The position numbers and the translations under genes were made by a program. From assembly GCF_020532645.1 (NCBI RefSeq), contig NZ_JAJAUZ010000026.1:40066-104065 (forward strand): a stretch of 64,000 nucleotides of DNA, in the 5' to 3' direction. The DNA comes from Streptomyces bambusae (GTDB taxonomy: Bacteria > Actinomycetota > Actinomycetes > Streptomycetales > Streptomycetaceae). Positions 33,001 to 42,108 of this stretch are shown here, piece by piece. The first letter of the stretch is position 1. Every line of letters begins with the position of its first letter. The notes under the pieces were generated by a model, which saw only the letters and a list, made by a program, of their open reading frames with translations, did no database searches and was not told the origin of the DNA.

Positions 33001-36000
33001 CCGTCGTCCGCGGCGCACAGAGGCTCGCCGGGGACGGAGGCACACTCACCTTCCTCGCCCGCGACCCGGCGGTTCCCCTGGACAGCGCCACCATCAAGGT
33101 CGCCGACGGCGACGCGCCCGGCCGATGCGACCTGACGATCACCGTCGGGACGGACACCGAGACCTGGCGGTCCCTGCCGCGCAAGGCCGACCTGATGGCC
33201 GCCGCCCTGGCCGGGAGCCCCGGCCGGCCGGTGACGGTCGGCGCGGTCGCCCGGGTGACAGGCAGAAATGTGGAGCTGACCGGGGCCACCACCGTGCCGG
33301 TCCCGGCCAAGGCCCATCTCGTGATCGGCAGCACCGGCTACGCCGCGGAGGCCGACAACCCCACCGGCGCCAAGACGCTCACCCTCACGACGGCGGGCAC
33401 CGCGATCAAGCCCGGCGACAAGGTCAGCCTGGTCGGCTACGACTGGGCCCGGGCGGAGTCCACCCGGGCCGGGGTCCTGCTGTCCGCCGGATCCCGGCTG
33501 ATCGGGCTCACCACGGGCGGCGTCGACTCCGTCCCCAACGGCACGGCCAAGGCGACGATCACCGGGCGCGGCTGCCGCTGGCGGGCCGAGATGCCCGGGC
33601 GGGCCTTCCTGTTCGACGGCAAGGAGCAGTACCTGACCCTGCCTGCCGGCCAGGCGCCTGGCGTCGTTCTCACCGGCGACCTGACCATGGAGGCCTGGGT
33701 CAACCCCGAGTCAGGGCAGGGCCGGGTCATCCACGCCGGCGCGAACGGATCGGGCTACTCCCTCGCGCTCGCCCCCGTCGCCCTCCCGGCCTGGCAGTTC
33801 GTCGGTGGCACCAAGGCCGTGCTGACTCCCTCGCTCGACCTGGCGAACCGGGACTTCACCATCGAGCTGTGGGCCAAGCGCAACCAGTCCCGGGGCCGCG
33901 TCGAGCCGCTGCTGTTCCACGGCGCGACGGACGGCCGGGTCGACCAGTCCCTGCACCTGTGGGTCCACCCCGACGAGACCCTCTACTTCTCGCTGTACGG
34001 CGACGACCTGAAGACCGCCCAGGCCTACCCGGACCTGGAATGGCACCACTGGGCAGCGGTGTACAAGAACGCCACCCGCGAGCAGATCCTCTACCGGGAC
34101 GGCATCGAAGTCGGCCGCCGCACCTCCAACGGGGCCTACACCGGCAACGGCCCGCTGATCCTGGGCCACTTCCCCTTCAACGGAGACTACCTCGACGGCC
34201 GGATCGACGAGGTCCGCGTCTTCGGGCGGGCCCGCACCCAGCAGGAGATCTCCGCCGAGCGCCACCAACGGCTCTCCGGCCGGGAGCCCGGGCTGCTCGG
34301 GTACTGGGCCTTCCCCGGGCCGAGCGGCCCGGCCTCACCGATCAAGGGCTACCAGGTGGTGGCCCGGGTGGGCGACCGGGTGGTGCGCTCGGCGGAGCGC
34401 TTCCCGTGCAACGAATGGGCGCACCTGGCCGCCACGTTCACCCAGTCCTGGGCCCTGAGCCTGAACGGCGGCGCGGGCCTGTCGGTGGCCCCGCAGAACT
34501 CGCTGGACGTCCTGGAGGACCTCACCATCGAGGCGTTCGTCCGGATCGACAAGCTCGGCGCACCGATGGGCCTGCTCGCCAAAGGCACGGTGGTCGACGG
34601 CGGCCGGGACGGCGTCCCGTACCAGTTGGGCATCCTGGCCGACGGCCGGGTGGAGTTCGCCTTCGCCGAGGCCGACGGCAAGGCCGTCCGCTACACCTCC
34701 GACCGGCCCGTGACGGCCGGTGCCTTCCACCGGGTGAGCGTGGTGCGCCAGCGCCGCAAGCCCGACACCTCCGCCGCCGCCCAGGCGAACGCGAGCATCC
34801 AGTCCGAGCAGGACATCCGCTTCTACCTGGACGGCGGAACCGCCGGCAGTCACCTGTACAGCGGGCCTGGTGCACAGTCCAACACCAGCGAGCTGGAGAT
34901 CGGCCGGGGGCTGCACGGTGTCCTGTGCGAGGTGCGGCTGTGGAACTCCGCACGGCCGACCGTCCAGCTCGGGCTGCCGGTCACCGCGCGTGAGAAGGGG
35001 CTGCTGGCCCGCTGGCCCTTCAACGAGAATGCCGGGAACGTCACCGTCGACGTCTCCGGCTCCTTCCCGGCCAAACTGCGGGGCGCCCGCTGGACCCGCG
35101 ACGTCGACCCCACGGCCAGCCCGCTGCGGCTGTACCGCAACGGCGAGCCGCTGTCCGAGGCCCCCGCGACCACCCAGGACACCGTCTCCTGGGGCGATGC
35201 CCAACTCACCCTGGGCGCCCGCCTGGAAGCGGGCAAACCCACGGAGCTGCTGGCCGGAACGCTGGAGGAGGTGCGGATCTGGCGCACCGTGCGCACCCGG
35301 GAGCAGATCGGCGACAACCTGTTCACCCGCCTGCGCGAGAACAAGCAGGACCTGCTCGGCTACTGGCCCTTCGAGCGGGACTCCACCGAACCCGGCACCA
35401 CCTCGGTGCGCGACGAGGGCCTGCGCGGCAACAACCTGTCCTTCTCCGCGAAACGGCCCCGCGTCCTGCTCTCGACCGCGCCCGTGTCCACCGACACCGC
35501 CCAGGTCCGCTCGGCCCTCGCCGACGTCCGCACCCCCTTCCACGACACCATCGCCGGCGCCCCCGGCGCCACCGAGTACGCCGACCTCCAGTACGACGCG
35601 AAGGGTGAAGCGCTCGGTGTGCTCAAGCGCTGCTACGGCTTCGTCCGCGACGGCCGCTGGCACCTGGTCACCGGCTACAAGGTGGGCGACCTGACCACCG
35701 AATGGGTCGGCCAGGCCCAGTTCGACCCGCAACTCATGGGCTACATCGAAGGCGCCCCGCCGGTGCCCTCGGAGAACCTCACCGACAAGGCCGACGGCTA
35801 CGCCGCCGCCTCCTCGGTGGAGTTCGCCGAGGCCAACCAGGTGGTGCGGAGCCTGTCCTCCAGCAAGACCCGCAGCGTCAACGCCGCCTTCGGCTTCGCG
35901 GTGGGCTTCGAGACCGACGCCAGCGTCCTGTCGATCACCGCTCCGGCCGGCTTCGGCATCGCGTCCCCCCTCGCCGACGCCCAGTTGAAGGTCGGCCTGA

Positions 36001-37415
36001 CGGGCTGCCTTGAGTTCTCCAACACATGGAGCGAGGACACCAAGGTCAGCCAGGGCACCAACACCGCCCGCAAGGCCAAGCTGGCCCTGACCGGCTACAC
36101 CGAGGACGCCGCCAAGGTGCTGAACTCCGCCGTCGGCCGCCGGTACGTGCCCGCCAACACCGGCATGGCGCTCGTTCAGTCCCAGACCGCCGACGTCTTC
36201 GCGCTGCGCCTGGCGCACACCGGTGCCCTGGTCGCCTACCGGATGCTGCCCAACCCGGACATCCCGCCGGACTGGAACCTCATCCACTTCCCGATCAACC
36301 CCCGCTACACCAAACAGGGCACCCTGGACGGCGCAGTCGGCTTCGACGACCGAGGCAAAGTCACCGACCCCGACTACCCCACCGCCACCGGCTACGGCGA
36401 GTACAGCTACTTCAAGCCGCGGGACGCCTACGCGCTCAAGCGCCGGATCACCCGCGACCAGCAGCGACTGCACGCCTTCTACGAATCGGTCTCGACCGAG
36501 ACCCACCGCGCGGACCCGACCCAGGGACAGGCCAACGCGCTCCTGCGCTCGATGGGCATGTCCGTCGAGCAGCAGGAGACCGGGCGCAGCACCGCCGGCA
36601 GCGCCGCCGCCACCGGCTTCTCGCACCGGGACCTGGTCAACACCTACGTCTGGACGGCCCAGGGGGGCTTCTTCGCCGAGACCACCGAGGCCACCGACGC
36701 CGTCAGCGAGACGACCTCCGGCTCCTACGCGCTCAGCGGCAGCATCGGCGGCACCTACGGGGGCAACTTCGGCTTCAGCGGCGTGAACTTCTACGGCCAG
36801 CTCGAGGCCTCCGTGGGCGGCGGTTTCAGCGTCACCCGCGCCAAGGGCAAGGACGCCTCCCGCTCCTTCGGCCTCGACGTCCAGTGCGCACCCCCGGGCG
36901 ACCTGCAGCGCCGCGACAAGGACGGCAAGCCCGTCTACGACGCGGCAGGCAAGCCCGTCCTGGTGCCGGGCAAGGTCGACGCCTACCGCTTCCTCACCTT
37001 CTACCTCGGCGAGAACAGCGCCAACTTCGACGACTTCTACCACAAGGTCGTCGACCCCACCTGGCTGTCGGGCAGCGACGCCCCCGACGCCGCCGCCCTA
37101 CGGCAGACCCGCCAGAGCTCCGCGAAACCCCCGTGCTGGCGGATCCTGCACCGCGTCACCTACGTCAGCCGGGTACTCGCACCCATCCCGGCACCGGGAG
37201 CGCCGCCGCTGGAGAAGGCGATGCGCGCCGAGAACATCGACAGCAACTACGAGCTGATCAAGCGCCTGGAACCGCACGTCCGCCCCGCGGCCACCAGCAC
37301 CGCCGCCCTCGCCACCGCCACCCGCGCGGCCCTGGCCGCCCAACTGCCCGAGCTCCTCCCCCACTCCACGGAGATCATCGACTACCTCAGCCGCTACTTC
37401 GGCATGGACAACTGA
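30093..37415 (+). CDS. Giant multi-LamG protein with coiled coils and a pore-former-like C-terminal region
   Basis: Protein of about 2,440 residues. The GTG at 30093 is preferred because GAGAGGGGA precedes it; ATG 30072 is the alternative. No signal peptide or membrane helix. N-terminal ~320 residues: unknown beta-rich domain. LamG/concanavalin-like jellyrolls, each ending in an IRIWDRVR or VRVFGRART type strand plus LVAYYRFDE or LLGYWPFE, occur near residues 328-520, 1170-1410, 1445-1660 and 1690-1780. Coiled coils lie near 632-693 and 850-909. After ~1,800 comes a region with amphipathic strands (RSVNAAFGFAVGFETDASVL; LKVGLTGCLEFSNTWSEDTK) and a Gly/Ser/aromatic stretch near 2210-2260 (GSYALSGSIGGTYGGNFGFS), reminiscent of aerolysin/MTX-type pore formers. 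Convergent with the trypsin-STAND gene. The 316 bases upstream hold no gene. Function unknown. Confidence 0.85.
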   Translation: MAPQESLLKIYGDRSYRHVTMARHQGTTIAFAMDASRRIVYSALDLSGPPAKGETDTAYWSDNPAELVFPRELAEVGYAVVGATAMPTVKRGGAEAAVDERPTAQETDLFLSTTARLTADAPFHVVSDSTYVVVLRQSVGETHSDAVYKLTGGGCSGSASRTDYVLSGTKKVPLVRDTLLCDRFLLVDGKLKPVLEVRYKRSRHATRPESAKDSLGTEDMEGRPFHEPTQELSFVRNLTQGRFAAVLVPTAISGVQRWQLFAHNDATGRVDSFSVEQGAQGLFNTRGTRFYTSPDPLYRDAVFERSPGNCPFTGRELVPVTGTEGRAETALRLDGTDAHVDLGDPAALRFGGKAYSIEAWVKPASYDGPVLARSGEYLLAVDAAGLVSLTHQGAPLPLLSTESVPTDAYTHIAATFDGTTVKLYVNGRPAGSGALPFTPAPGVNTLVGKDSSGGTDKLFKGDVDEIRIWDRVRSAAELTEDMSYRLIGNEPGLVAYYRFDEGAGSTAYDQSDRALHGTLAGGVQWAGSEAPVGDHPGVRRDSFTLKGRSVVSGLSAVLYHQQENAVAGYRSDPKPAKRQARVLLAFAARYGQNPCLASLDFAVGRDGRLAQAPDVLDPAVLKRPTKGQDSEQVSALQQLIKRLEPEVAALQAEMTRLAGTAGRVAECQAEVDRLKPGVDDLERRYFAEKDLVTSWTYSLELKTPRQLAGGYLVQSLFAILTSEYEAGVQFVPPNGPRTTWRVDDTGQSQNGRPCHFLVAHERNRDLRVTGNSTSETARLSTIVREPGNVSAQFQLITEGEYVRIVNRGSRLAIGSPSTYQLPHLVQSSECLTGDSGLFKMTRLSMRSGVDVAYLAAKEKLDAARQLLQEARTARQRVAELQLVLIGKQAELKDSQDQLARLSTALQGDDDLTVAMPLLAVDSTGLSLSGGLLEFARGTDRPALLDSGTGNVVLYFRGAENQFFAVYYDTAVVRGAQRLAGDGGTLTFLARDPAVPLDSATIKVADGDAPGRCDLTITVGTDTETWRSLPRKADLMAAALAGSPGRPVTVGAVARVTGRNVELTGATTVPVPAKAHLVIGSTGYAAEADNPTGAKTLTLTTAGTAIKPGDKVSLVGYDWARAESTRAGVLLSAGSRLIGLTTGGVDSVPNGTAKATITGRGCRWRAEMPGRAFLFDGKEQYLTLPAGQAPGVVLTGDLTMEAWVNPESGQGRVIHAGANGSGYSLALAPVALPAWQFVGGTKAVLTPSLDLANRDFTIELWAKRNQSRGRVEPLLFHGATDGRVDQSLHLWVHPDETLYFSLYGDDLKTAQAYPDLEWHHWAAVYKNATREQILYRDGIEVGRRTSNGAYTGNGPLILGHFPFNGDYLDGRIDEVRVFGRARTQQEISAERHQRLSGREPGLLGYWAFPGPSGPASPIKGYQVVARVGDRVVRSAERFPCNEWAHLAATFTQSWALSLNGGAGLSVAPQNSLDVLEDLTIEAFVRIDKLGAPMGLLAKGTVVDGGRDGVPYQLGILADGRVEFAFAEADGKAVRYTSDRPVTAGAFHRVSVVRQRRKPDTSAAAQANASIQSEQDIRFYLDGGTAGSHLYSGPGAQSNTSELEIGRGLHGVLCEVRLWNSARPTVQLGLPVTAREKGLLARWPFNENAGNVTVDVSGSFPAKLRGARWTRDVDPTASPLRLYRNGEPLSEAPATTQDTVSWGDAQLTLGARLEAGKPTELLAGTLEEVRIWRTVRTREQIGDNLFTRLRENKQDLLGYWPFERDSTEPGTTSVRDEGLRGNNLSFSAKRPRVLLSTAPVSTDTAQVRSALADVRTPFHDTIAGAPGATEYADLQYDAKGEALGVLKRCYGFVRDGRWHLVTGYKVGDLTTEWVGQAQFDPQLMGYIEGAPPVPSENLTDKADGYAAASSVEFAEANQVVRSLSSSKTRSVNAAFGFAVGFETDASVLSITAPAGFGIASPLADAQLKVGLTGCLEFSNTWSEDTKVSQGTNTARKAKLALTGYTEDAAKVLNSAVGRRYVPANTGMALVQSQTADVFALRLAHTGALVAYRMLPNPDIPPDWNLIHFPINPRYTKQGTLDGAVGFDDRGKVTDPDYPTATGYGEYSYFKPRDAYALKRRITRDQQRLHAFYESVSTETHRADPTQGQANALLRSMGMSVEQQETGRSTAGSAAATGFSHRDLVNTYVWTAQGGFFAETTEATDAVSETTSGSYALSGSIGGTYGGNFGFSGVNFYGQLEASVGGGFSVTRAKGKDASRSFGLDVQCAPPGDLQRRDKDGKPVYDAAGKPVLVPGKVDAYRFLTFYLGENSANFDDFYHKVVDPTWLSGSDAPDAAALRQTRQSSAKPPCWRILHRVTYVSRVLAPIPAPGAPPLEKAMRAENIDSNYELIKRLEPHVRPAATSTAALATATRAALAAQLPELLPHSTEIIDYLSRYFGMDN

Positions 37416-37420
37416 CCTGG

Positions 37421-37452
37421 GCCCGGCCCTCCGTCACCTCGGAGGGCCGGGC
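37421..37452. terminator. Terminator after the giant LamG gene
   Basis: A 13-bp perfect stem GCCCGGCCCTCCG / CGGAGGGCCGGGC with a six-base loop, six bases after the stop. Being symmetric it could also stop leftward transcription from the convergent STAND gene. Confidence 0.8.
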
Positions 37453-37487
37453 GCTCCAGGCGTCCGGTTCGGACGGTCCAGGAAGTA

Positions 37488-37601
37488 TTTCGGGGCCGCG
37501 GCGGTGACCGGGCGGGGCGCCGACCGAGGGCAGCAGCACGGCACGGACGCCCTCACATCACCGCCGAGGACCTGCCTAACTCGCTCCCCGAGTTGGCGGG
37601 G
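37488..37601. repeat. Copy 1 of a ~115-bp dispersed element
   Basis: This stretch matches 60423-60537 over its whole length with a small gap and scattered changes; shared runs include AGCACGGCACGG, CGCCCTCACATC and TCGCTCCCCG. Both copies translate on the minus strand to GER-RQ-LG-DVRA-VPC, so they may be the worn 3' end of the same gene or a mobile-element end. No flanking inverted repeats were identified. Confidence 0.7.
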
Positions 37602-37661
37602 CCTGCGCCTGGCAGGCGCCGGGCACCTGGACCACCCCATGACCACCGGCAGGGTCACAGG

Positions 37662-40600
37662 CTAGCGCCCTCCGGGCGGGCAGATCCGGTGCGGCAGCCA
37701 GGTGGGGAAGCCTCGGCGTTCGTCCCGGGAGAGGTCGCGGCCGAGGACGTCGCAGAGTTCTCTCTTCCAGAGCTCCGGGTCGAGACGGAGGATGTTCACC
37801 ACCTCTCTGTCGATGCGCCGGAGCAGCGTCCTGCCGTCGTGGGAAGCCGCCAGGAACTCCTGTTCCTCCGCGAACACATAGGACTCGCCGCGGTCCTCGG
37901 GGTCCGCCAGGTCCTGGAACCGTACGGAGTTCCCGTTGGCCAGGAAGTACTCCGAGGTGTCCGCCCGGAAACCGTGCTGGAACCCGCCGTACTGGTGCAG
38001 CGGTCCGACCGGGCCCAGCACCCTGCTCGGGGCCCGCCCCTCCCGCCCTGCCGACCACACCTCCACCATGGACCCCTTGGTCTGCACGACGGCGAAATCT
38101 CCGCTCCGGTCGAGCACGGCGGTGCTGACGTCGGGCCGCAGCCCGACCGCGAGCGCCTTGTTCTCTTTGCCCGTGCGCAGCGAAACGGCATGGACGACCG
38201 GGTCTCCGGCGACCAGGAGCTGTACGTGTCCGGGCTCGGGGTGGAAGGAAGCGGTGAACTGTGCCGGGTCCTTGGCGGCGAACGCCAGCCGGCGGACGTC
38301 GAACGGCTTCGAGAGACGACGGCCGTCCCGGGCGTTCCAGTGCTCGACGAGGAAGCCGGAGACGGTCAGCAACTGGTCGCCCGGGCCGAAGAAGACCTGC
38401 ACCATCGTGTCCCGGGGTGGCGGCGCGGTGACGATGTCGGTGGCCGTCCGCAGGGAGGGGAGCTCCCAGACCCGGACCGTGGTCGGGCTGATGAGGTCGG
38501 CGGCCAGCGTCGCGTTCCGGTTGCTCTTCACCTGCGGCAGGTCCTGCGAGAACTCGGACCACGCCTTCCTCGAGGGCCGTTTCACCTCTTTGACGACGGT
38601 CGACCCTTGCGCGTCCATGCGTACGATGCCCAGGCCGTCCCCGTCCTCTCCGAGCCGGACCACCGTCTCGCCGCCCTCGCCCCAGGCCGCACCGCTGAGC
38701 AGCACCGGAGGGCTGTCGGCTGTGACGGTGCTCCAGGTCAAAGGGCGTCCGGTCACCGCGCTCTCGTCCCGGACGATCAGTACGGGCTCTTCCGGCTCGC
38801 CCACGAGGGTCAGGTCCTCGTCCTGCGATGTGGGCAGACTCGGGGGCCCCAGGGCCTCCCGTACCTTGCTTCCGGGCCGGGTCCCGACGACGTGCCAGGT
38901 GGCGCCCACCGTGCGGACCGCGAAATGGTCCCCCGTACCGTCGGCCGCGATGCTCTTGCACGAGCCGGAGAACTTTCCGGTCGCGTGACGCGTGAGCACC
39001 CGTCCGTCCGCCACCCGGACGGCCTCGTACGTGGGGCCGGCCCCCAGCCGCCCGTCCCGGCAGACGGTCAGCACCGCGCCGTTGCCCGACAGGGCGAGAG
39101 CCGGGACCTGCGACGCCCGGACGCCCGTCGCGAGCTTCCGCGTGCTTCCCGTGGCGGTGTCGACTCGCACCAGCGAGCCGGTCCCGGTCCTCTTCTGTTC
39201 GGCGTCGGGTCGCAGGTGAGCCACGAGCGTGTCGCTGTCCGGCCCGAACCACACCCGGTCGATCGCGGGCGGCCGCCCGGGCAGCTCCCGCGTGTGCCCG
39301 GTCGCCAGGTCCCGTATCCGTACCTTCCCGTCGGTCGCGGTGACGACCTCGCGCGCGTCCGGTGAGAAGTCCGCCAGACCGAGGCGTTGGTCGAACGAGG
39401 TTCCCGGCTGTCCGAACTCCGCACCGCGGATCTTGTTCTCCCGCCCCAGCACCGCCGTCCCGTCGGTCTTCGCGCGGTTCACGTCGTGCCAGACCAGGGT
39501 GCCGCCGTCCTTGGTCGACAGGTAGCCGATCCTGCGGCCGTCCCGGCTGACCATCGGGAAGAACACCTGTTCGGCGAGCGGGAGCCGGGCTCGTACGATC
39601 CGCTCGCCCGCGCCCCGGACGAAGAGCACGGTGCCGCCCTTCGAGCTCGTCACCCCGCCGACCTTGGTCGTCACGAGCACCACCCGGCCGTCCGTGCTCG
39701 TCGCCATCTGGTCGATCAGGGCTTCGGTCCCGGACAGGGCCCATCTGTCCTGTACGAAGCGGTCGTAGCGTCGCAGCAGCGCGTTGCGGGCCTCCTGGGT
39801 GGGGGCGAGGTCGTGAGCCGCCATGGCAACCAGGGCGGCACCGCCCGGGTCGCGCTGCGCCAGCTCGTCCGAGAGGACCGCCAGCGACCGGGACCGCCCC
39901 TCGGCCTCCCGTACGGCGCTGACCCGGGATTCCTGGACGAGGAAGGTGCCGAGCCCGGCGACGAGCGCCAGGACGAGGGCGGCTGCGCCCCACGCGACCC
40001 GGACGCGGCCGCGCCGGAGCCGGTGGCGGCGGCGTGCGAGGTGGATGAACTCCCTTTCCTGATCTGTCAGTTCGGACTCCCGAACCGACAGCCTGGCTTC
40101 CAGAGCGTCCAGTTGCAGCGGTCCGGGCAGCAGGTCGGGGGAACGTCCGGCCGTCTCCCAGCGGTCGAGGTCGTAACGCAGCTCCGCGCGGGCCGCCAGC
40201 AGCTCGCTGTCGGTCCTCACCTGCGCGGCCAGCGTCGGCCATGTGGTGATCAGGGTTTCGTGGGCCAGCTCGGCCGTCTGCGTTCCGTCGAGGTCGCCGT
40301 GCAGGACGAGCAGGCGACGCCCGGCCAGCGCCTGGGCGATCCGCCACCGCGCCTCGCCCGCCTCCTCGCGGGTGATCATCCGGCGCAGCGGGGAGTCTCC
40401 CCCGGGCACCACCCGGACGAGTCCGGTCAGCAGCCGCAGGGCGTCGGCCTCGTCCGCCGGGGCCACGCACTCCCGCCAGGCCTGCTCGGCGTAGCGCGCC
40501 AGGGCGCCGGAGACCCCGCCGATCTCGTCGTACGTCTCCAGGCGCAGCCGTCCCCCGGCCCGGCGGTCCCACAGCTGGGACAGGACGAAGCCGAGCAGAG

Positions 40601-42092
40601 GCAGGATGCCGGGAGCGCCGCCGGCGTCGTCCAGTAGGCGCTCGGCCAGGCCAGGGTCGTACGTCACGGCCGGCAGGGGTCTGACCGGCTCGCGGATCAC
40701 CTCCTCCAGTTGGTGCCGGGACATGGGAGTGAGAGGGATGGTGGCTCCGCCGTCCAGCGCCGGCCCCAGTACCGGGTGGCTGAGCGCCGCGTCCACGAAG
40801 TCGGAGCGAAGGGTCAGGAGCACGCGGATGCCCTCCGGCTGCTGCTCGCGGAAGAGCAGGCCGGCAGCCTCCGCCGCCTCCGCCTCGGAACGGTCCAGGA
40901 GGGCCTCGGCCTGGTCGACGACCACGAGGACCCGGGCGGCCCGGGAACCGAGCGTGCGGTGGAGGGTGCCGGCCAGCCCCTGCTCGGTCAGCAAGGACGC
41001 CACCGACTCCGGACTGCCGACCGGAGCGGGCCCGCCCCCGCCCGCTGCCCGCTCCGCCACGTGCAGGCTGTACAGCTCGCCGGCGAGCGCGTGGCGCAGG
41101 GACGCGATGTGCCCGGCGTTGACCACCAGGACCGCATACCCCTCCTCCCGCATCCGCGGTACCACTCCCGCGAGCACCAGCGAGGACTTCCCGCAGCCGG
41201 AGGGGCCGTACACGGTGACCGGGCTGTCGCGGGCCAAGGCGGCGGCCACCCGGGTGATGTCGCCGCCCCGCCCGAAGAAGACCCCGGCGTCGGCTTCCCG
41301 GAAGGTGGTGAGCCCGCGGAAAGGCGTGCGCGGAGCGACCAGGGGAAGCAGCTCGGGAAGGGCTGCCAGGAGTGTGCCGGTCCGCAGGGCGAACGCCTGC
41401 TGTGCGCCGCGCCCGGGTTCGGCGGCCACCATCAGACCGACGGCCGCGCCGAGGTCGTCGTCCCAGACGGGACTGCCGCTGAAGCCCTGCTTGACGTGCA
41501 CGCCCTCGCCGTCGCCCCGGGACAGCTGGATCCATCCTTCCCGGGTCGGCCCCCGGAACGTACCGCTGTGCCAGATGCCCCCGGGATGCTCGTCCGTGAA
41601 GCCGACGCTCCGGGCGGAGTGGTGCCAGACGCCCTGCGGCGGGTCGACCAGGGGCAGGGGCCGGGCGCCGGGTATCGGTTCCGGCAGTCGCAGGAGGGCC
41701 ATGTCGCCGGTCCGGTCGGGCCGAACGGGAATCCAGCGCTGAACGACGGCGGTATGGTCACGGCCGTCGTACGCGGCCAGCGGCAGATCGACGGCGACCT
41801 CGGCCCCGGTCTCCACGGCGTCCTCCCGAGGCCGGTCCAGGGCGTCGGAGACCACATGGGCGCACGTGAGCACGAGATCGTCGGCCACCAGGAAGCCGGT
41901 GCCCGCCACGACGCCGTCCCGGCCCTTGATGCGGACGACGGCGCTCACGAGGGCGGCTTCGGGACCGTACGGGGAGTCGGGGCGCGGAACCGCGCCTTTC
42001 GGGGCCGCCTCACGACTGTCCCGGTGGTCCCTGTCCGAGGCGTACAGGTCGCCGTCGCCGGCCCCGTCCCCGCCTCGCGCTCCGTCTGTCAC
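37662..42092 (-). CDS. Trypsin-like peptidase - STAND ATPase - transmembrane - beta-propeller fusion
   Basis: Single protein of 1,476 residues from a GTG start. Residues ~45-250: chymotrypsin-fold peptidase with His79 (LTCAHVV), Asp130 (DRTGDMALL) and Ser205 (QGFSGSPVW). Residues ~265-640: STAND NTPase of the nSTAND1 type, with GVFFGRGGDI, Walker A GPSGCGKSS at ~296-304, Walker B VLVVVDQAE (Asp393), and the winged-helix mark AHETLITTWPTL near 610. Residues ~698-719 are one membrane helix preceded by basic residues. Residues ~740-1476 are WD40/propeller-like sensor repeats (GLADFSPDAREVVTATDGKV and similar). All catalytic residues appear intact. It lies 16 bases after the Trypco1 gene and should be co-transcribed. 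Likely a signal-gated protease of a conflict or cell-death system. Confidence 0.92.
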   Translation of the reverse strand: MTDGARGGDGAGDGDLYASDRDHRDSREAAPKGAVPRPDSPYGPEAALVSAVVRIKGRDGVVAGTGFLVADDLVLTCAHVVSDALDRPREDAVETGAEVAVDLPLAAYDGRDHTAVVQRWIPVRPDRTGDMALLRLPEPIPGARPLPLVDPPQGVWHHSARSVGFTDEHPGGIWHSGTFRGPTREGWIQLSRGDGEGVHVKQGFSGSPVWDDDLGAAVGLMVAAEPGRGAQQAFALRTGTLLAALPELLPLVAPRTPFRGLTTFREADAGVFFGRGGDITRVAAALARDSPVTVYGPSGCGKSSLVLAGVVPRMREEGYAVLVVNAGHIASLRHALAGELYSLHVAERAAGGGGPAPVGSPESVASLLTEQGLAGTLHRTLGSRAARVLVVVDQAEALLDRSEAEAAEAAGLLFREQQPEGIRVLLTLRSDFVDAALSHPVLGPALDGGATIPLTPMSRHQLEEVIREPVRPLPAVTYDPGLAERLLDDAGGAPGILPLLGFVLSQLWDRRAGGRLRLETYDEIGGVSGALARYAEQAWRECVAPADEADALRLLTGLVRVVPGGDSPLRRMITREEAGEARWRIAQALAGRRLLVLHGDLDGTQTAELAHETLITTWPTLAAQVRTDSELLAARAELRYDLDRWETAGRSPDLLPGPLQLDALEARLSVRESELTDQEREFIHLARRRHRLRRGRVRVAWGAAALVLALVAGLGTFLVQESRVSAVREAEGRSRSLAVLSDELAQRDPGGAALVAMAAHDLAPTQEARNALLRRYDRFVQDRWALSGTEALIDQMATSTDGRVVLVTTKVGGVTSSKGGTVLFVRGAGERIVRARLPLAEQVFFPMVSRDGRRIGYLSTKDGGTLVWHDVNRAKTDGTAVLGRENKIRGAEFGQPGTSFDQRLGLADFSPDAREVVTATDGKVRIRDLATGHTRELPGRPPAIDRVWFGPDSDTLVAHLRPDAEQKRTGTGSLVRVDTATGSTRKLATGVRASQVPALALSGNGAVLTVCRDGRLGAGPTYEAVRVADGRVLTRHATGKFSGSCKSIAADGTGDHFAVRTVGATWHVVGTRPGSKVREALGPPSLPTSQDEDLTLVGEPEEPVLIVRDESAVTGRPLTWSTVTADSPPVLLSGAAWGEGGETVVRLGEDGDGLGIVRMDAQGSTVVKEVKRPSRKAWSEFSQDLPQVKSNRNATLAADLISPTTVRVWELPSLRTATDIVTAPPPRDTMVQVFFGPGDQLLTVSGFLVEHWNARDGRRLSKPFDVRRLAFAAKDPAQFTASFHPEPGHVQLLVAGDPVVHAVSLRTGKENKALAVGLRPDVSTAVLDRSGDFAVVQTKGSMVEVWSAGREGRAPSRVLGPVGPLHQYGGFQHGFRADTSEYFLANGNSVRFQDLADPEDRGESYVFAEEQEFLAASHDGRTLLRRIDREVVNILRLDPELWKRELCDVLGRDLSRDERRGFPTWLPHRICPPGGR

Positions 42093-42108
42093 TGGACCCC
42101 CACCCGCA

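Noticed and set aside
30495..33317. A ~940-codon minus-strand open frame opposite the first half of the giant gene
   Set aside because: Same reason; composition follows from antisense G/C-rich third positions, with no recognisable family.
34335..37043. A ~900-codon open frame on the minus strand opposite the giant LamG gene
   Set aside because: It is the antisense shadow of a high-GC coding sequence; its Val/Gly/Ala/Asp-rich peptide has no domain, and the plus strand has clear LamG motifs.
30093..37415. Secretion of the giant LamG protein as an adhesin
   Set aside because: No N-terminal signal peptide, sortase motif or membrane anchor is visible from either candidate start, so a classic surface adhesin is not supported.
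37576..41535. A >1,300-codon frame overlapping the trypsin-STAND gene in another minus-strand frame
   Set aside because: Arg/Gly/Pro-rich shadow; all catalytic and Walker motifs lie in the 37662-42092 frame.
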